Below are positions 42,586-50,939 of a DNA stretch of 64,000 nucleotides, in pieces. The stretch is from JBHGBM01 sp041946965. Its GTDB lineage: Bacteria; Acidobacteriota; Terriglobia; Bryobacterales; Bryobacteraceae. A program made the position numbers and the translations under genes. Below the pieces are notes generated by a model, which was not told the DNA's origin, did not search any database, and saw only the letters and a list, made by a program, of their open reading frames with translations. The number at the start of each line of letters is the position of its first letter. The stretch's first letter is position 1. The stretch spans positions 19,450-83,449 of the forward strand of contig JBHGBM010000015.1 in NCBI GenBank assembly GCA_041946965.1. Reading direction: 5' to 3'.

Positions 42586-44784
42586 ATGTCCGGCCGGATC
42601 AGGCAGTCAGGCGCGGCACTGGCGCTGGTTGCGACCCTGAGCGCGTGGGGCGCGCCGTTCGATCAGCAGGTGCGCCGCTTTTACGGCGCCGCCGACGGGT
42701 TGCCATCGGAGGATGTGTCGGCCATTGCCGCCTCGGGCGGCGAGGTCTACGCCGCCACACCGCGCGGCTTGGCGAGGTTCTCCGGGGGCAAATGGAGCGT
42801 GGTCCTGGCGCGGCCGGTATCGCTGGCCGGCCTGTACAACGGCCGCGTGCTGGCCGTCTCCGAAGGTTGGCTGTACATAGACGGCCGCAGGACCGTGGAA
42901 GCACCGGCCGGCGCGCGCGCCCTTTCCGGGCGCCTGTTCGCCACGGACACGGGCGTTTTCGCGCTGGATGGCGGCCGGCTCGAGCGCCTGGGCGACCTCA
43001 CCGCGGTACGGGGAGTGGCCGAAAGCGCCGGCGGAGAGATCGTGGCCGCCGCCGAATCGGGGCTCTACCGGTACGCGGGCGGTGCGTGGCGGCCACTGTA
43101 CCCGGAGCAGGGCAACCGCCGATGGGCCCCGCGCGACGTCCGCGCCGTGGCCTTCGACTCCCGCGGGCGCCTCTGGTTCGCCGCGCCGCAGGGCGCCGGC
43201 GTGTTCGACGGCCAATGGCGTCTGTTCACCGGCGCGGACGGCCTCCCCTACGACGATTTCACCGCGCTGGCCGCCTCCGATTCCGCCTGGTTCGGCACCA
43301 CCCGCGGCGCCTTGCGCTTCGACGGCCGGACCTGGGAGTTCCGCCAGGGCTTGCGCTGGCTGCCCGCCGACGGCGTGCGCGGCGTGGCTCTCACCGCCGA
43401 CGGCGACGCCTGGTTCGCCACCGCGCACGGAGCCGGTTGCATCTGGAATCGCCGCATGACGTTTCCCGAAAAGGCGCGCTTCTTCGAGGATGAGATCGAC
43501 GCGCGCCACCGCCGGACCCCTTACGGCTACGTACTCGCGGTCACCGTGAAGCGTCCCGGCGATCCCTCCGAATTCACGCAGCACGATAGCGACAATGACG
43601 GCCTCTGGACCGCCATGTACGGCGCCGGCGAGTGTTTCGCCTGGGCCGCCACGCGCGACCCGGCGGCGCGGCGCCGCGCCGATGCCGCTTTCGAGGCGCT
43701 GCGGTTCCTGAGCACCGTGACGCAGGGCGGAAAACCGCCCGCGCCGCCCGGCTTCATCGCGCGGACCGTCCTGCCCGCCTCCGCCGGCGATCCCAATGCC
43801 TCCGCCTACACGCGCGAGAAAGACCAGCAGTTCCGCGCCACCCGCGATCCGCACTGGAAGATCCTGGCGCCCCGCTGGCCGCTTTCCGCCGATGGCCAGT
43901 GGTACTGGAAGGCCGATACCAGCTCCGACGAGCTCGACGGCCATTACTTCTTCTATGGCGTCTATTACGACCTCGCCGCCGGGGAGGCCGAGCGCCGGCG
44001 CGTGCGCGAACTCGTCTCCGCCCTCACCGGCCACCTGCTCGACCACAACTTCACGCTTGTAGACTGGGACGGCACGCCCACGCGGTGGGGCGTGTTCAAC
44101 CCGGAGGCGCTTAACCGCGACCCGGTCTGGTATGCCGAACGAGGCCTGAACTCACTGAGTATTCTCACTTACCTCAAGATCGCGGAGCATATCACCGGAG
44201 AAACACGCTTCGGCGAGGCCTACCGGCGGCTCATCCGCGAACACGGGTATGCGGCGAACACCTTAGTTCCGAAGATCGCCAACGGGATCGGCTCGGGCAA
44301 CCAGTCCGACGACGAGATGGCGTTCATGGACTACTACAACCTGCTGCGGCTGGAGCGGGATCCCGAACTGCTGCGAATTTATCGCGCTTCGCTCGCAAGA
44401 TACTGGCGCGAAGAACGATATGAGATGAACCCGCTGTTCAACTACATTTACGCGGCGGCATCGGGACTGAAAGGAGGCGCCTGGGTAGGGGAATCGCTGG
44501 AGACGCTCCAGCGGTATCCGCTCGACCGTTTCAACTGGAAACATGTGAACAGTTACCGAACGGATGTGGCGCCGCTGCCGGAAACGGTGCGGGGGGACCG
44601 GCGGGGGCGGGCCGGGATGCGCCGCAACGGATTCGTGATTCCGATCGACGAGAGGTTCGTAGATCACTGGAATCACGACCCTTATCAGCTTGACCAGGGC
44701 GGAGACGGCCGCTTGCTGGCGGACGGCGCCTCGTTCCTGCTGCCCTATTACCTGGGGCTCTACCACGGTTTCGTGGAGCCGTAA
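42586..44784 (+). CDS. Secreted propeller plus helical-barrel protein
   Basis: A 732-residue protein. After a signal peptide (about residues 1-23) comes a beta-propeller of repeated blades (residues about 30-290, with repeats such as GGEVYAATPRGLARFSGGKW and DSRGRLWFAAPQGAGVFDGQ) like sensor propellers of hybrid two-component proteins. The C-terminal half is alpha-helical with acidic loops (SDELDGHYFFYGVYYDLAAG and QHDSDNDGLWTAMYGAG), suggesting an (alpha/alpha) barrel of the glycosidase or lyase kind. The enzyme class is not recognised. It ends in a 153-bp gap that carries a small-RNA candidate. Confidence 0.65.
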   Translation: MSGRIRQSGAALALVATLSAWGAPFDQQVRRFYGAADGLPSEDVSAIAASGGEVYAATPRGLARFSGGKWSVVLARPVSLAGLYNGRVLAVSEGWLYIDGRRTVEAPAGARALSGRLFATDTGVFALDGGRLERLGDLTAVRGVAESAGGEIVAAAESGLYRYAGGAWRPLYPEQGNRRWAPRDVRAVAFDSRGRLWFAAPQGAGVFDGQWRLFTGADGLPYDDFTALAASDSAWFGTTRGALRFDGRTWEFRQGLRWLPADGVRGVALTADGDAWFATAHGAGCIWNRRMTFPEKARFFEDEIDARHRRTPYGYVLAVTVKRPGDPSEFTQHDSDNDGLWTAMYGAGECFAWAATRDPAARRRADAAFEALRFLSTVTQGGKPPAPPGFIARTVLPASAGDPNASAYTREKDQQFRATRDPHWKILAPRWPLSADGQWYWKADTSSDELDGHYFFYGVYYDLAAGEAERRRVRELVSALTGHLLDHNFTLVDWDGTPTRWGVFNPEALNRDPVWYAERGLNSLSILTYLKIAEHITGETRFGEAYRRLIREHGYAANTLVPKIANGIGSGNQSDDEMAFMDYYNLLRLERDPELLRIYRASLARYWREERYEMNPLFNYIYAAASGLKGGAWVGESLETLQRYPLDRFNWKHVNSYRTDVAPLPETVRGDRRGRAGMRRNGFVIPIDERFVDHWNHDPYQLDQGGDGRLLADGASFLLPYYLGLYHGFVEP

Positions 44785-44803
44785 AATTAATTTGGGATTA
44801 CTC

Positions 44804-44832
44804 TGGACAAACGGGTCCGAAAATAGTATAGT
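44804..44832 (+). promoter_or_regulatory. Near-consensus sigma70 promoter of the small-RNA candidate
   Basis: TGGACA (44804-44809) and TATAGT (44827-44832) are separated by exactly 17 bp, and both match 5 of 6 consensus bases. An AT-rich stretch (AATTAATTTGGGATTA) lies just upstream and could serve as an UP-like element. The predicted start is about 44839. No coding sequence follows on this strand for over 5 kb. Confidence 0.7.
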
Positions 44833-44838
44833 AAATTC

Positions 44839-44927
44839 AACAGACAGCATCCCTGGCGATGTGACCCCTCCCATCGCCAGCCCCTCTGAGTGCAGCCCCG
44901 GGAACCCAGCCCGGGGCTTTAATTTTT
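44839..44927 (+). ncRNA. Candidate small RNA, about 89 nt, with C-rich hairpin loop
   Basis: From the predicted start the RNA would fold into two perfect stems. The first is CTGGCGATG (44853-44861) with CATCGCCAG (44872-44880), holding the loop TGACCCCTCC. The second is AGCCCCGGG (44894-44902) with CCCGGGGCT (44910-44918), followed by TTTAATTTTT. The loop contains CCUCC, able to pair with GGAGG ribosome sites. No open reading frame is present. It matches no RNA family I recognise. Both neighbours end toward it (the plus-strand gene upstream, the minus-strand reductase downstream), so it is not a leader. Confidence 0.6.
44894..44927 (+). terminator. Rho-independent terminator
   Basis: A 9-bp perfect GC-rich stem with a 7-nt loop (AACCCAG) is followed by TTTAATTTTT. 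It ends the small-RNA candidate and also any read-through from the propeller gene. Reading on the minus strand there is no T-run, so it is one-directional. Confidence 0.85.
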
Positions 44928-44937
44928 GGCGGCCGTT

Positions 44938-45621
44938 TCAGTCGTACCTTTCGTAGACCACCCGTTTCCGGTCAATCCCCAAACCGGCCAGCATGCGGCG
45001 CACCTCCACCACCATCTCCCATAGCCCGCAAATGTAAACATCCACATCCCCGCGGCCGCCGAGCGCCGCTTCCACGTGTTGTTGCACGCGGCCGGTTCGC
45101 CCGGACCACGACGGCCCCGGCCGGGTGAGCGTAGGCCAGAAGCGGAAACCCGGTCCGGCCCTGCGCGCGAACTCCTCGCGATAGAGAATTCCGTATTCAT
45201 GGCGCACACCGAACAGCAGCGTGGCGGGCCTGTCCCGCCGTTCTTCAAGCATGGCGCGGAACGGCGCCACTCCCGTCCCGGTGGCGATCAACAACGATTC
45301 CGCCGGCTCCGGCCGCCATCCGAAAGCGCCGTACGGCCCCCGGAACTCGACCCGGGCGCCGGGTTTCAGGTCGAACAGGTAGGGAGAGAAGATCCCTTCC
45401 CTTACGCGATTGAGGCACAACTCGAACCGCCCGGGGCGCGGCGCAGAGGCCAGGGAATAGGCGCGCCGCACCCTCCGGCCCTGTATCGAGGCATACAGCA
45501 TCAGGAACTGCCCGGCCCGGTAGACCAGGTTGATGCCGGGCGTTTCAAATACGAAGTGGCGGACTTCCGGGGCGATCTCGCACGAATCCAGAAGCCGGGC
45601 CTGAACCTGCTCTATTGCCAT
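44938..45621 (-). CDS. FAD/NAD(P)-binding oxidoreductase (ferredoxin reductase-like)
   Basis: A 227-residue flavin reductase of the ferredoxin-NADP reductase superfamily. The FAD motif RRAYSLAS (RxYS), LLIATGTGVAPFRAML for the NAD(P) ribose-phosphate site, and VYICGLWEMV near the C-terminus are present. No [2Fe-2S] domain is fused. It overlaps the CbiX-like gene by 10 bp. The role is an electron carrier step, and the partner is unknown. The C-terminal YERYD lacks the aromatic ending of plant-type FNR. Confidence 0.87.
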   Translation of the reverse strand: MAIEQVQARLLDSCEIAPEVRHFVFETPGINLVYRAGQFLMLYASIQGRRVRRAYSLASAPRPGRFELCLNRVREGIFSPYLFDLKPGARVEFRGPYGAFGWRPEPAESLLIATGTGVAPFRAMLEERRDRPATLLFGVRHEYGILYREEFARRAGPGFRFWPTLTRPGPSWSGRTGRVQQHVEAALGGRGDVDVYICGLWEMVVEVRRMLAGLGIDRKRVVYERYD

Positions 45622-45986
45622 CCCGCGAGCGCCCCGCGGGCAAGATCGAGCACGATGGCGGCCAATCCGGGGTGGCCTTCAAGCGGCGGCGTGATGCGGA
45701 TTTCGAGGCCGGGATGTGCGCTCTCCAAGCGGGCGGCCAGATGCGGGAGGTCGCGTTTCAGGTGCAACCCCGGCATGACCAGGTACGGCACGACGACGAT
45801 GTGCGTAGCCCCCCGCGCCACAAGTTTCGCGACGGCCTCCGGAAGGGTCGGATGGTGCGGATCCAGAAACGCGGCAGTGGAAAGCGCAATGCCTGCCGCG
45901 CCGGCCACTTGCGCCGCGAGCGCGTGTACGGCATCGCCGGCGCCCGCTACGCGCGAGCCGTGCGCAAACACCGCCAGGGCCGTCAC
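45612..45986 (-). CDS. CbiX/SirB-like chelatase domain protein
   Basis: A 124-residue single-domain class II chelatase homologue, the size of archaeal-type CbiX-S. The N-terminal AVFAHGSR supplies the metal-binding His (His9), and the second conserved segment is VVVPYLVMPGLHLKRDLP, whose His matches the other metal ligand. Members insert Co2+ or Fe2+ into sirohydrochlorin. GTG 45986 overlaps the CBS protein stop (GTGA). Presence with a reductase and a CBS protein does not define a pathway, so chelatase function for siroheme or B12 is inferred from family. Confidence 0.82.
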   Translation of the reverse strand: MTALAVFAHGSRVAGAGDAVHALAAQVAGAAGIALSTAAFLDPHHPTLPEAVAKLVARGATHIVVVPYLVMPGLHLKRDLPHLAARLESAHPGLEIRITPPLEGHPGLAAIVLDLARGALAGWQ

Positions 45987-46411
45987 GCCGCGCCGTGTAT
46001 GTATGCCCGCATGTTTTGGATTTCCTCGGTCTTGCGGGCCAACTCGTGGTGCATCAGGTCGCGCATGGAGAGGAATCCGGCCACCGCCGGGCCGCGCATC
46101 ACCGGCAGGTGCCGGCAGTTGTTCGCCTTCATCAGCTCCATGGCCTGTTCCACCGTGGCGCTTTCATCCACCGTGGCCAGTTCCGTGCTCATCACTTGTG
46201 AAACCGGGGTCGTCGCCGGATCGAGCCCGGCAAGCACCACACGCACCATCAGGTCGCGCTCGCTGAATACGCCCCGCAGTTCCGCGCCGCGCAGCACAAG
46301 GATTGCGCCCACCCTCAGGTCGGCCATGCGCCGGAGCACCTCGGCCACCGGCTGCGTATCCTCGACCGCGTAAATCTCTCGCCCCTCGATGATGTTTCTG
46401 ACTCGGGACAT
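45983..46411 (-). CDS. CBS-domain pair protein
   Basis: A 142-residue protein made of two tandem CBS motifs (about residues 7-60, GAILVLRGAELRGVFSERDL, and 70-125, CRHLPVMRGPAVAGFLSMRD). It forms a Bateman module that usually binds adenine nucleotides and senses energy state. No enzyme domain is fused. The ATG is at 46411. It is the first gene of a three-gene minus-strand unit with the chelatase and flavin reductase genes, and may regulate or report on their activity (inference). Confidence 0.9.
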   Translation of the reverse strand: MSRVRNIIEGREIYAVEDTQPVAEVLRRMADLRVGAILVLRGAELRGVFSERDLMVRVVLAGLDPATTPVSQVMSTELATVDESATVEQAMELMKANNCRHLPVMRGPAVAGFLSMRDLMHHELARKTEEIQNMRAYIHGAA

Positions 46412-46472
46412 GTTTCACCCCTCATCCAGACAGGATATGGAGTTAACATACCACACTCGCCGGCGCGCGGCT

Positions 46473-49400
46473 TCACCACCCCAGGTTCAAGGCCAGTTTA
46501 ATGAACCGCGGCAGGTTACGCTGCGTCGGGTTGAGCTGCCCGAAGGCCGCGTTGGTCACGTCCACCGAAGCGATGTCCGCGTACCACGGGTGGTTCATCA
46601 TATTCACCATCTCGAAGCGGAATTGCAGCCGGAGCTGTTCGGTGAACGGGAAGTACTTGGAGAGCGACGCGTCCCAGTTCTGCGGTCCCGGCAGGCGCAC
46701 GTCGCTGAAGCGGGTGGGAAAGGTGCGCAGCGTATACGGCTCCTGCGCCGCCACGCGCTTCCCGGTGGCCGGATTGTCCCACAGCGAGGTATTAAACCAC
46801 CGCCCGATGTTGCCATTGTCGATCTTCGCGCTCCCGGTGGTCACCTGTGCCGCGTTGGGGTAATCGAGCGTCCAGCCGCTCATGTAGCTGACGTCCCAGT
46901 TGAGCTGCCATCCGCCGATGATCTGGTTCAGCAGGCCCGAGACGTTGGACGCTAGCGGCTTGCCCTTGCCGAACGGCAACTCGTACACGCCCGCCAGGGT
47001 GAACTTCTGCGGCGCGTCGATCTGGCCTGCCGAACGCTTCTCCAGGCGCGTGCTTTCCCAGTTGGCCAGCGTGAAGTCCTGGGCGTTCAGCACATTCGCC
47101 TGCTCCAGCACCTTGTTGATGGTGTAGCTGGCCAGGAACGTCAGGCCGTGGGAAAAGCGCTTGGACACCTTGGACTGCATGCCGTGATAGCGCTGCCGGC
47201 CGATGGGGACGTTGGCCACCGTCACACCGTTGTACTGCGGAAAGGCGTACCACAGCACCGGCCGCGTCACGGTGGACCCGTTCAGCGCGGCGTTGTTGGG
47301 AATCAGTCCGGCCATGGGGTTCTCCACGCGCGCCGTGTAGTAGGCCACGTCGATGGCGCCCGCCGCCGTGCGCCGGTTCAGCTCGTTTACCGGCACGTAG
47401 TTGAGCGCGAAGTTCATAGGCAGCTTGCTGGTGATGTTGCCCACGTAGCCGGCCTCCACCACCATGTTGCCCGGCAGTTCGCGCTGGATGTCAAAGGAAT
47501 ATTGGTGCGAATACGGCAGCGGCCGCTGCACCCAGTTGACCGTCAGCCCCTCGCCCAGGAAGCTGGCCGCGCCGTTGCTCGCGCCCACCGGCGCGATCAT
47601 CTTGCCGCCGGGCAGCAGCGCGAAGGCGTTGGCCGTGGTCACGGCCGGCGTGAGATTGTCCAGGGTCACGATGGCGTTGGTGCGCTGGCTGAAGCCCATG
47701 GCCGAACCCTGTTCGTTCTGGCCCAGGTAATACAGCCCGTAGCCTCCGCGCAGCACCCACTTGGCGCCGATGCGGTACGACGCCCCGATGCGCGGCTGGA
47801 AGTTGTTGCGGTCCGGCTCGAAAGCGCCACGCGGCTGCCCGTCGCGTCCGGCGAACAGCACGGCGCCCTTCAGGTTCAAGCCCTTCACCTGCGCGGCGAT
47901 CGGGCTGGCGGCGTTGAAATCGAGCGTGCGCACCATGCGGTCGCGCCGCTCGATGTTGGGCGACTCATAGTCCCAGCGCAGGCCGATGTTCAACGTGAGG
48001 CGCGAGCTCACCTTCCAGTCGTCGTTGAGGAACAGCGCCCAATAGTTATGGGTGTAGGCCGGGTCGATGTTCTGGTCCACGTACGCCGAACCCGGATAGC
48101 CCAGCAGGAAGGAGGCTACTTCGTCGCCGGAAACCGCGTCGGCCACCGCCGAGCTGCGGCGGGTCCAGTTCTTGTTGAACGTGTAGGAACCGCTGGCCAT
48201 CCCGGGATTCGGCCGGTTGTCGTTGTAACGCCGCCCCTCGGCCCCGAACTTCAGAAAATGCTTCCCGACCACCAGCGCCGCGTTGGGCTGCACGGTGTAG
48301 CTGTCGTCGGCGCTGAAGTTCAGCAGCCGGTTGGTGCCCACGTACTGGTAGGCGCCCAGGTTGATGTTGGGGAACTGCATCTTCGTAAACTGCGAAACCA
48401 GCGCCGGATCGAACCCCAGCTTGCGCTGATCGAACCCCGCCCCGATGATGCTGCCCGTGGTTTCCTCCCAGCGGTTCAGGCCCGCGCGCAGGTTGAAGGT
48501 CATCCGCGGAGTCAGCGTGGAGGTCCAGTCCATGGTCCAGTTGCGGCCGTTGCGCACCAATGGCGCGTTCCCCGTGGGCTCGGCCACGTTGTCCAGCCCG
48601 AACACGATGCCGCGGTACTCGCTGAACGGGTTCTGGCCGTAACGGAAGAAGAAGGTGTTCCTGGAATTGATCACGAAGTCCATGCGCCCGATCCACTGGT
48701 CCATGTCGGCGATCCACAGCGAAGGGTACGGAAAGTTGTTAATGTGCGCGGGACCTTCTCCCGGCGTGCGCGGCGCCGGGTAGTACTTGAACACCTCCGT
48801 CGCGATGGGGCTGATGCGCGCAGCGGGAATGCGGTTGCCCGCGAACGGTTGCCGGATGCCGTCCCGGTTTGTGGTGAGCGGGTCATAGATCTGCACCTGT
48901 TGCCCCTGCGCGTTGTAAAGGCTGGTGAAATCGCCCTGCCGCCACTCCATCAGCGGGAACGTGGCCACGCTGGGGTCCGCCGAACGCTGCCGCATGCCTT
49001 CGTACGAAAGCAGCCAGAACAGGCGGTTGCGGCCGTCGAACACTTTGGGCACGTAAACCGGCCCGCTGGCCTGGGCGCCGAAAGTGTTCAGGCTCATGGG
49101 CGGCTTGCGGATGCCGCCGCGGTTCATCTCGGACTGGTTGGCGTTCAGCCGCGAGTTCTGGAAGTATTCGAACAGGTTGCCATGAAAGTTGTTGCCCCCG
49201 GCCTTGGTCACGATGGTGACGATGCCGCCGCCGGTGCGGCCGTACTGCGCGTCGTAGGTATTCGTCTGGACCTTGAACTCCTGCACCGACTCGATGGTAG
49301 GCACGTGGATCACGGTGCGGTCGGCCTGCACGTTGCTGATGCCGTCCAGCAGCACCTCGTTTTCTTTGTTTCTTCCACCGTTCACCGAAAGCCCCGACGT

Positions 49401-49931
49401 GCCCCCAATATCGAACGACCGCAGGTAGCGCCAGGTGCCCGTCTTCACGACGCCCGGAGCGGCCCAGGCGATCTGGAACAGGTTGCGGCCCTGCGTGGGC
49501 ACGTTGGCGATCAGCTCGTTGGAGATGATCTGCGCGCGCGATGCCGATTCGGTCTGCAACATGGTGACCTGCTCGCTCACCGTCACGCTCTGGGTCAGGT
49601 CGCCGACCTGAAGCTGCACGTCCACGCGCAGCTTGTCCTGGGATTGCAGAATGATGTTCTGCCGCAGGAATTTCTTGAACCCCGCGGCCTCCACCGCCAG
49701 CTCGTATTCGCCGGGCTGAAGGAAGGGCGTGACGAAACTGCCGGCTTCGTTGGTGGTGGTGCTGGTTGCGGTGTTGGTGGCGCGGTTGGTGGCGCTCACG
49801 GCGGCGCTCGCCACCGGCGCGCCCGAAGGGTCTGTCACCAGGCCCGTGATCACGGCCCGCACTTCCTGCCCGCGAGCCATTCCGGCGCCAAGCAACAGGG
49901 CGGCGCCGCACAGAAGAACCGAGCGAGACAT
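46473..49931 (-). CDS. Oar-like TonB-dependent outer-membrane receptor (second)
   Basis: A 1152-residue protein with a signal peptide (MSRSVLLCGAALLLGAGMARG), a carboxypeptidase-regulatory domain (ITGLVTDPSGAPVASAAVSA), a plug-like region (LIANVPTQGRNLFQIAWAAP) and a large beta-barrel ending in LALNLGW, with an aromatic terminal residue. AAAGGAGG lies upstream of the ATG at 49931. It differs in sequence from the receptor at 2186 and is probably a paralogue with another ligand. No enzyme of its own operon follows within 60 bp, so it stands alone. Threonine-rich stretch NTATSTTTNEAG is part of the N-terminal domain. Confidence 0.9.
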   Translation of the reverse strand: MSRSVLLCGAALLLGAGMARGQEVRAVITGLVTDPSGAPVASAAVSATNRATNTATSTTTNEAGSFVTPFLQPGEYELAVEAAGFKKFLRQNIILQSQDKLRVDVQLQVGDLTQSVTVSEQVTMLQTESASRAQIISNELIANVPTQGRNLFQIAWAAPGVVKTGTWRYLRSFDIGGTSGLSVNGGRNKENEVLLDGISNVQADRTVIHVPTIESVQEFKVQTNTYDAQYGRTGGGIVTIVTKAGGNNFHGNLFEYFQNSRLNANQSEMNRGGIRKPPMSLNTFGAQASGPVYVPKVFDGRNRLFWLLSYEGMRQRSADPSVATFPLMEWRQGDFTSLYNAQGQQVQIYDPLTTNRDGIRQPFAGNRIPAARISPIATEVFKYYPAPRTPGEGPAHINNFPYPSLWIADMDQWIGRMDFVINSRNTFFFRYGQNPFSEYRGIVFGLDNVAEPTGNAPLVRNGRNWTMDWTSTLTPRMTFNLRAGLNRWEETTGSIIGAGFDQRKLGFDPALVSQFTKMQFPNINLGAYQYVGTNRLLNFSADDSYTVQPNAALVVGKHFLKFGAEGRRYNDNRPNPGMASGSYTFNKNWTRRSSAVADAVSGDEVASFLLGYPGSAYVDQNIDPAYTHNYWALFLNDDWKVSSRLTLNIGLRWDYESPNIERRDRMVRTLDFNAASPIAAQVKGLNLKGAVLFAGRDGQPRGAFEPDRNNFQPRIGASYRIGAKWVLRGGYGLYYLGQNEQGSAMGFSQRTNAIVTLDNLTPAVTTANAFALLPGGKMIAPVGASNGAASFLGEGLTVNWVQRPLPYSHQYSFDIQRELPGNMVVEAGYVGNITSKLPMNFALNYVPVNELNRRTAAGAIDVAYYTARVENPMAGLIPNNAALNGSTVTRPVLWYAFPQYNGVTVANVPIGRQRYHGMQSKVSKRFSHGLTFLASYTINKVLEQANVLNAQDFTLANWESTRLEKRSAGQIDAPQKFTLAGVYELPFGKGKPLASNVSGLLNQIIGGWQLNWDVSYMSGWTLDYPNAAQVTTGSAKIDNGNIGRWFNTSLWDNPATGKRVAAQEPYTLRTFPTRFSDVRLPGPQNWDASLSKYFPFTEQLRLQFRFEMVNMMNHPWYADIASVDVTNAAFGQLNPTQRNLPRFIKLALNLGW

Positions 49932-49978
49932 CCAAACCTCCTTTTTAGGCTCCTTAATACCCGAGTATCTTCTTGCCT

Positions 49979-50006
49979 TCTATCGCTCCTCTCCCTCCGG
50001 TGTCAA
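49979..50006 (-). promoter_or_regulatory. Candidate promoter of the second Oar-like receptor
   Basis: On the minus strand a perfect TTGACA (50006-50001) is followed by 16 bp and GATAGA (49984-49979), a 3-of-6 -10 match. Transcription would start near 49972, giving a leader of about 40 nt with the AAAGGAGG site. The strong -35 makes it credible despite the weak -10. Confidence 0.45.
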
Positions 50007-50036
50007 TCCCCCGCGATCCGTTACCATGGAATTTTC

Positions 50037-50939
50037 ATGTTGCGCATCGACGGCATCGTCCCGGTAATTCCCACGCCCTTCAGCGAAGATGAAGAGATCG
50101 ACTGGGCCGCGTTCGGCGGATTGGTCGAGTTCGCCTGCCGCTCCGGCGCCTGCGCCTTCTGCCTGCCCGCTTACGCCAGCGAGTTCTACAAGCTCTCCGA
50201 GGAGGAGCGGCGCCGGCTGGTGGTGGAAGCAGTCCGCCTGGCGGCCGGGAAAATCCCCGTGCTGGCGCAGGTGAACTACGCCTCGGCAGGGCAGGCGGCC
50301 CGGACGGCGCGGATTTTTCAGCAGGCGGGGGTTTCGGCCATCGCGGCGGCGGTCCCCCGGCAGTTTGCCGTCCCCGAATCCGACCTGCTGCGCTACTTCG
50401 GGCGCATCCTCTCCGCCATAGACATCCCGCTGCTCATACAGGACTTCAACCCCGGCGGCGCCACCGTCAGCGCGGGCTTCGTCGCCGCGCTGCACAAGGC
50501 CCACCCGCACTTCCGCTGGGTGAAGCTGGAGGAGGCGCAGATGGGCCCGCGCGTCAGGGCTATCCTTGACGCCACCGCGGGCGAGGTCGGGGTGCTCGAA
50601 GGCTGGGGCGGCATGTACATGCTCGACCTGATTCCGGAAGGCATTTGCGGCGTGATGCCGGGCCTGGCGACAGCCGATATCCTGGCGCGTATCTACGCGC
50701 TGGCACGCGCCGGCGAGGCGGCGCGGGCCCACGAAATTTTCGCAGCCGTGCTGCCCCAGATCGTCTTCAGCCTGCAAAACCTGGAACTGTTCCACCACGC
50801 GGAAAAAAGGCTGCTGGCCGCCCGCGGCCTGCTGCCCCGCCCGGTAGTGCGCGACCTGCGCATGGAGCCAAACGAGGCGGACAGCCGCCGCATCGACTTC
50901 CTCAACGCGCGGATCCTCGAACTGGTGCGCAGCCTCTAA
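50037..50939 (+). CDS. DapA-like (dihydrodipicolinate synthase family) aldolase
   Basis: A 300-residue class I aldolase of the DapA/NanA superfamily. The N-terminus GIVPVIPTPFSEDEEIDWAA is typical and a Schiff-base lysine is present in HFRWVKLEEAQMG. The usual Tyr-containing strand (YNVP in DapA) reads LIQDFNPGGAT, with no Tyr, and the GTTGE motif reads LPAYASEF, so it is not true DapA. A substrate such as a sugar acid or keto acid is likely. The ATG at 50037 lies in a divergent promoter region with the second Oar-like receptor. Its end overlaps the convergent TPR gene by 4 bp. Confidence 0.85.
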   Translation: MLRIDGIVPVIPTPFSEDEEIDWAAFGGLVEFACRSGACAFCLPAYASEFYKLSEEERRRLVVEAVRLAAGKIPVLAQVNYASAGQAARTARIFQQAGVSAIAAAVPRQFAVPESDLLRYFGRILSAIDIPLLIQDFNPGGATVSAGFVAALHKAHPHFRWVKLEEAQMGPRVRAILDATAGEVGVLEGWGGMYMLDLIPEGICGVMPGLATADILARIYALARAGEAARAHEIFAAVLPQIVFSLQNLELFHHAEKRLLAARGLLPRPVVRDLRMEPNEADSRRIDFLNARILELVRSL

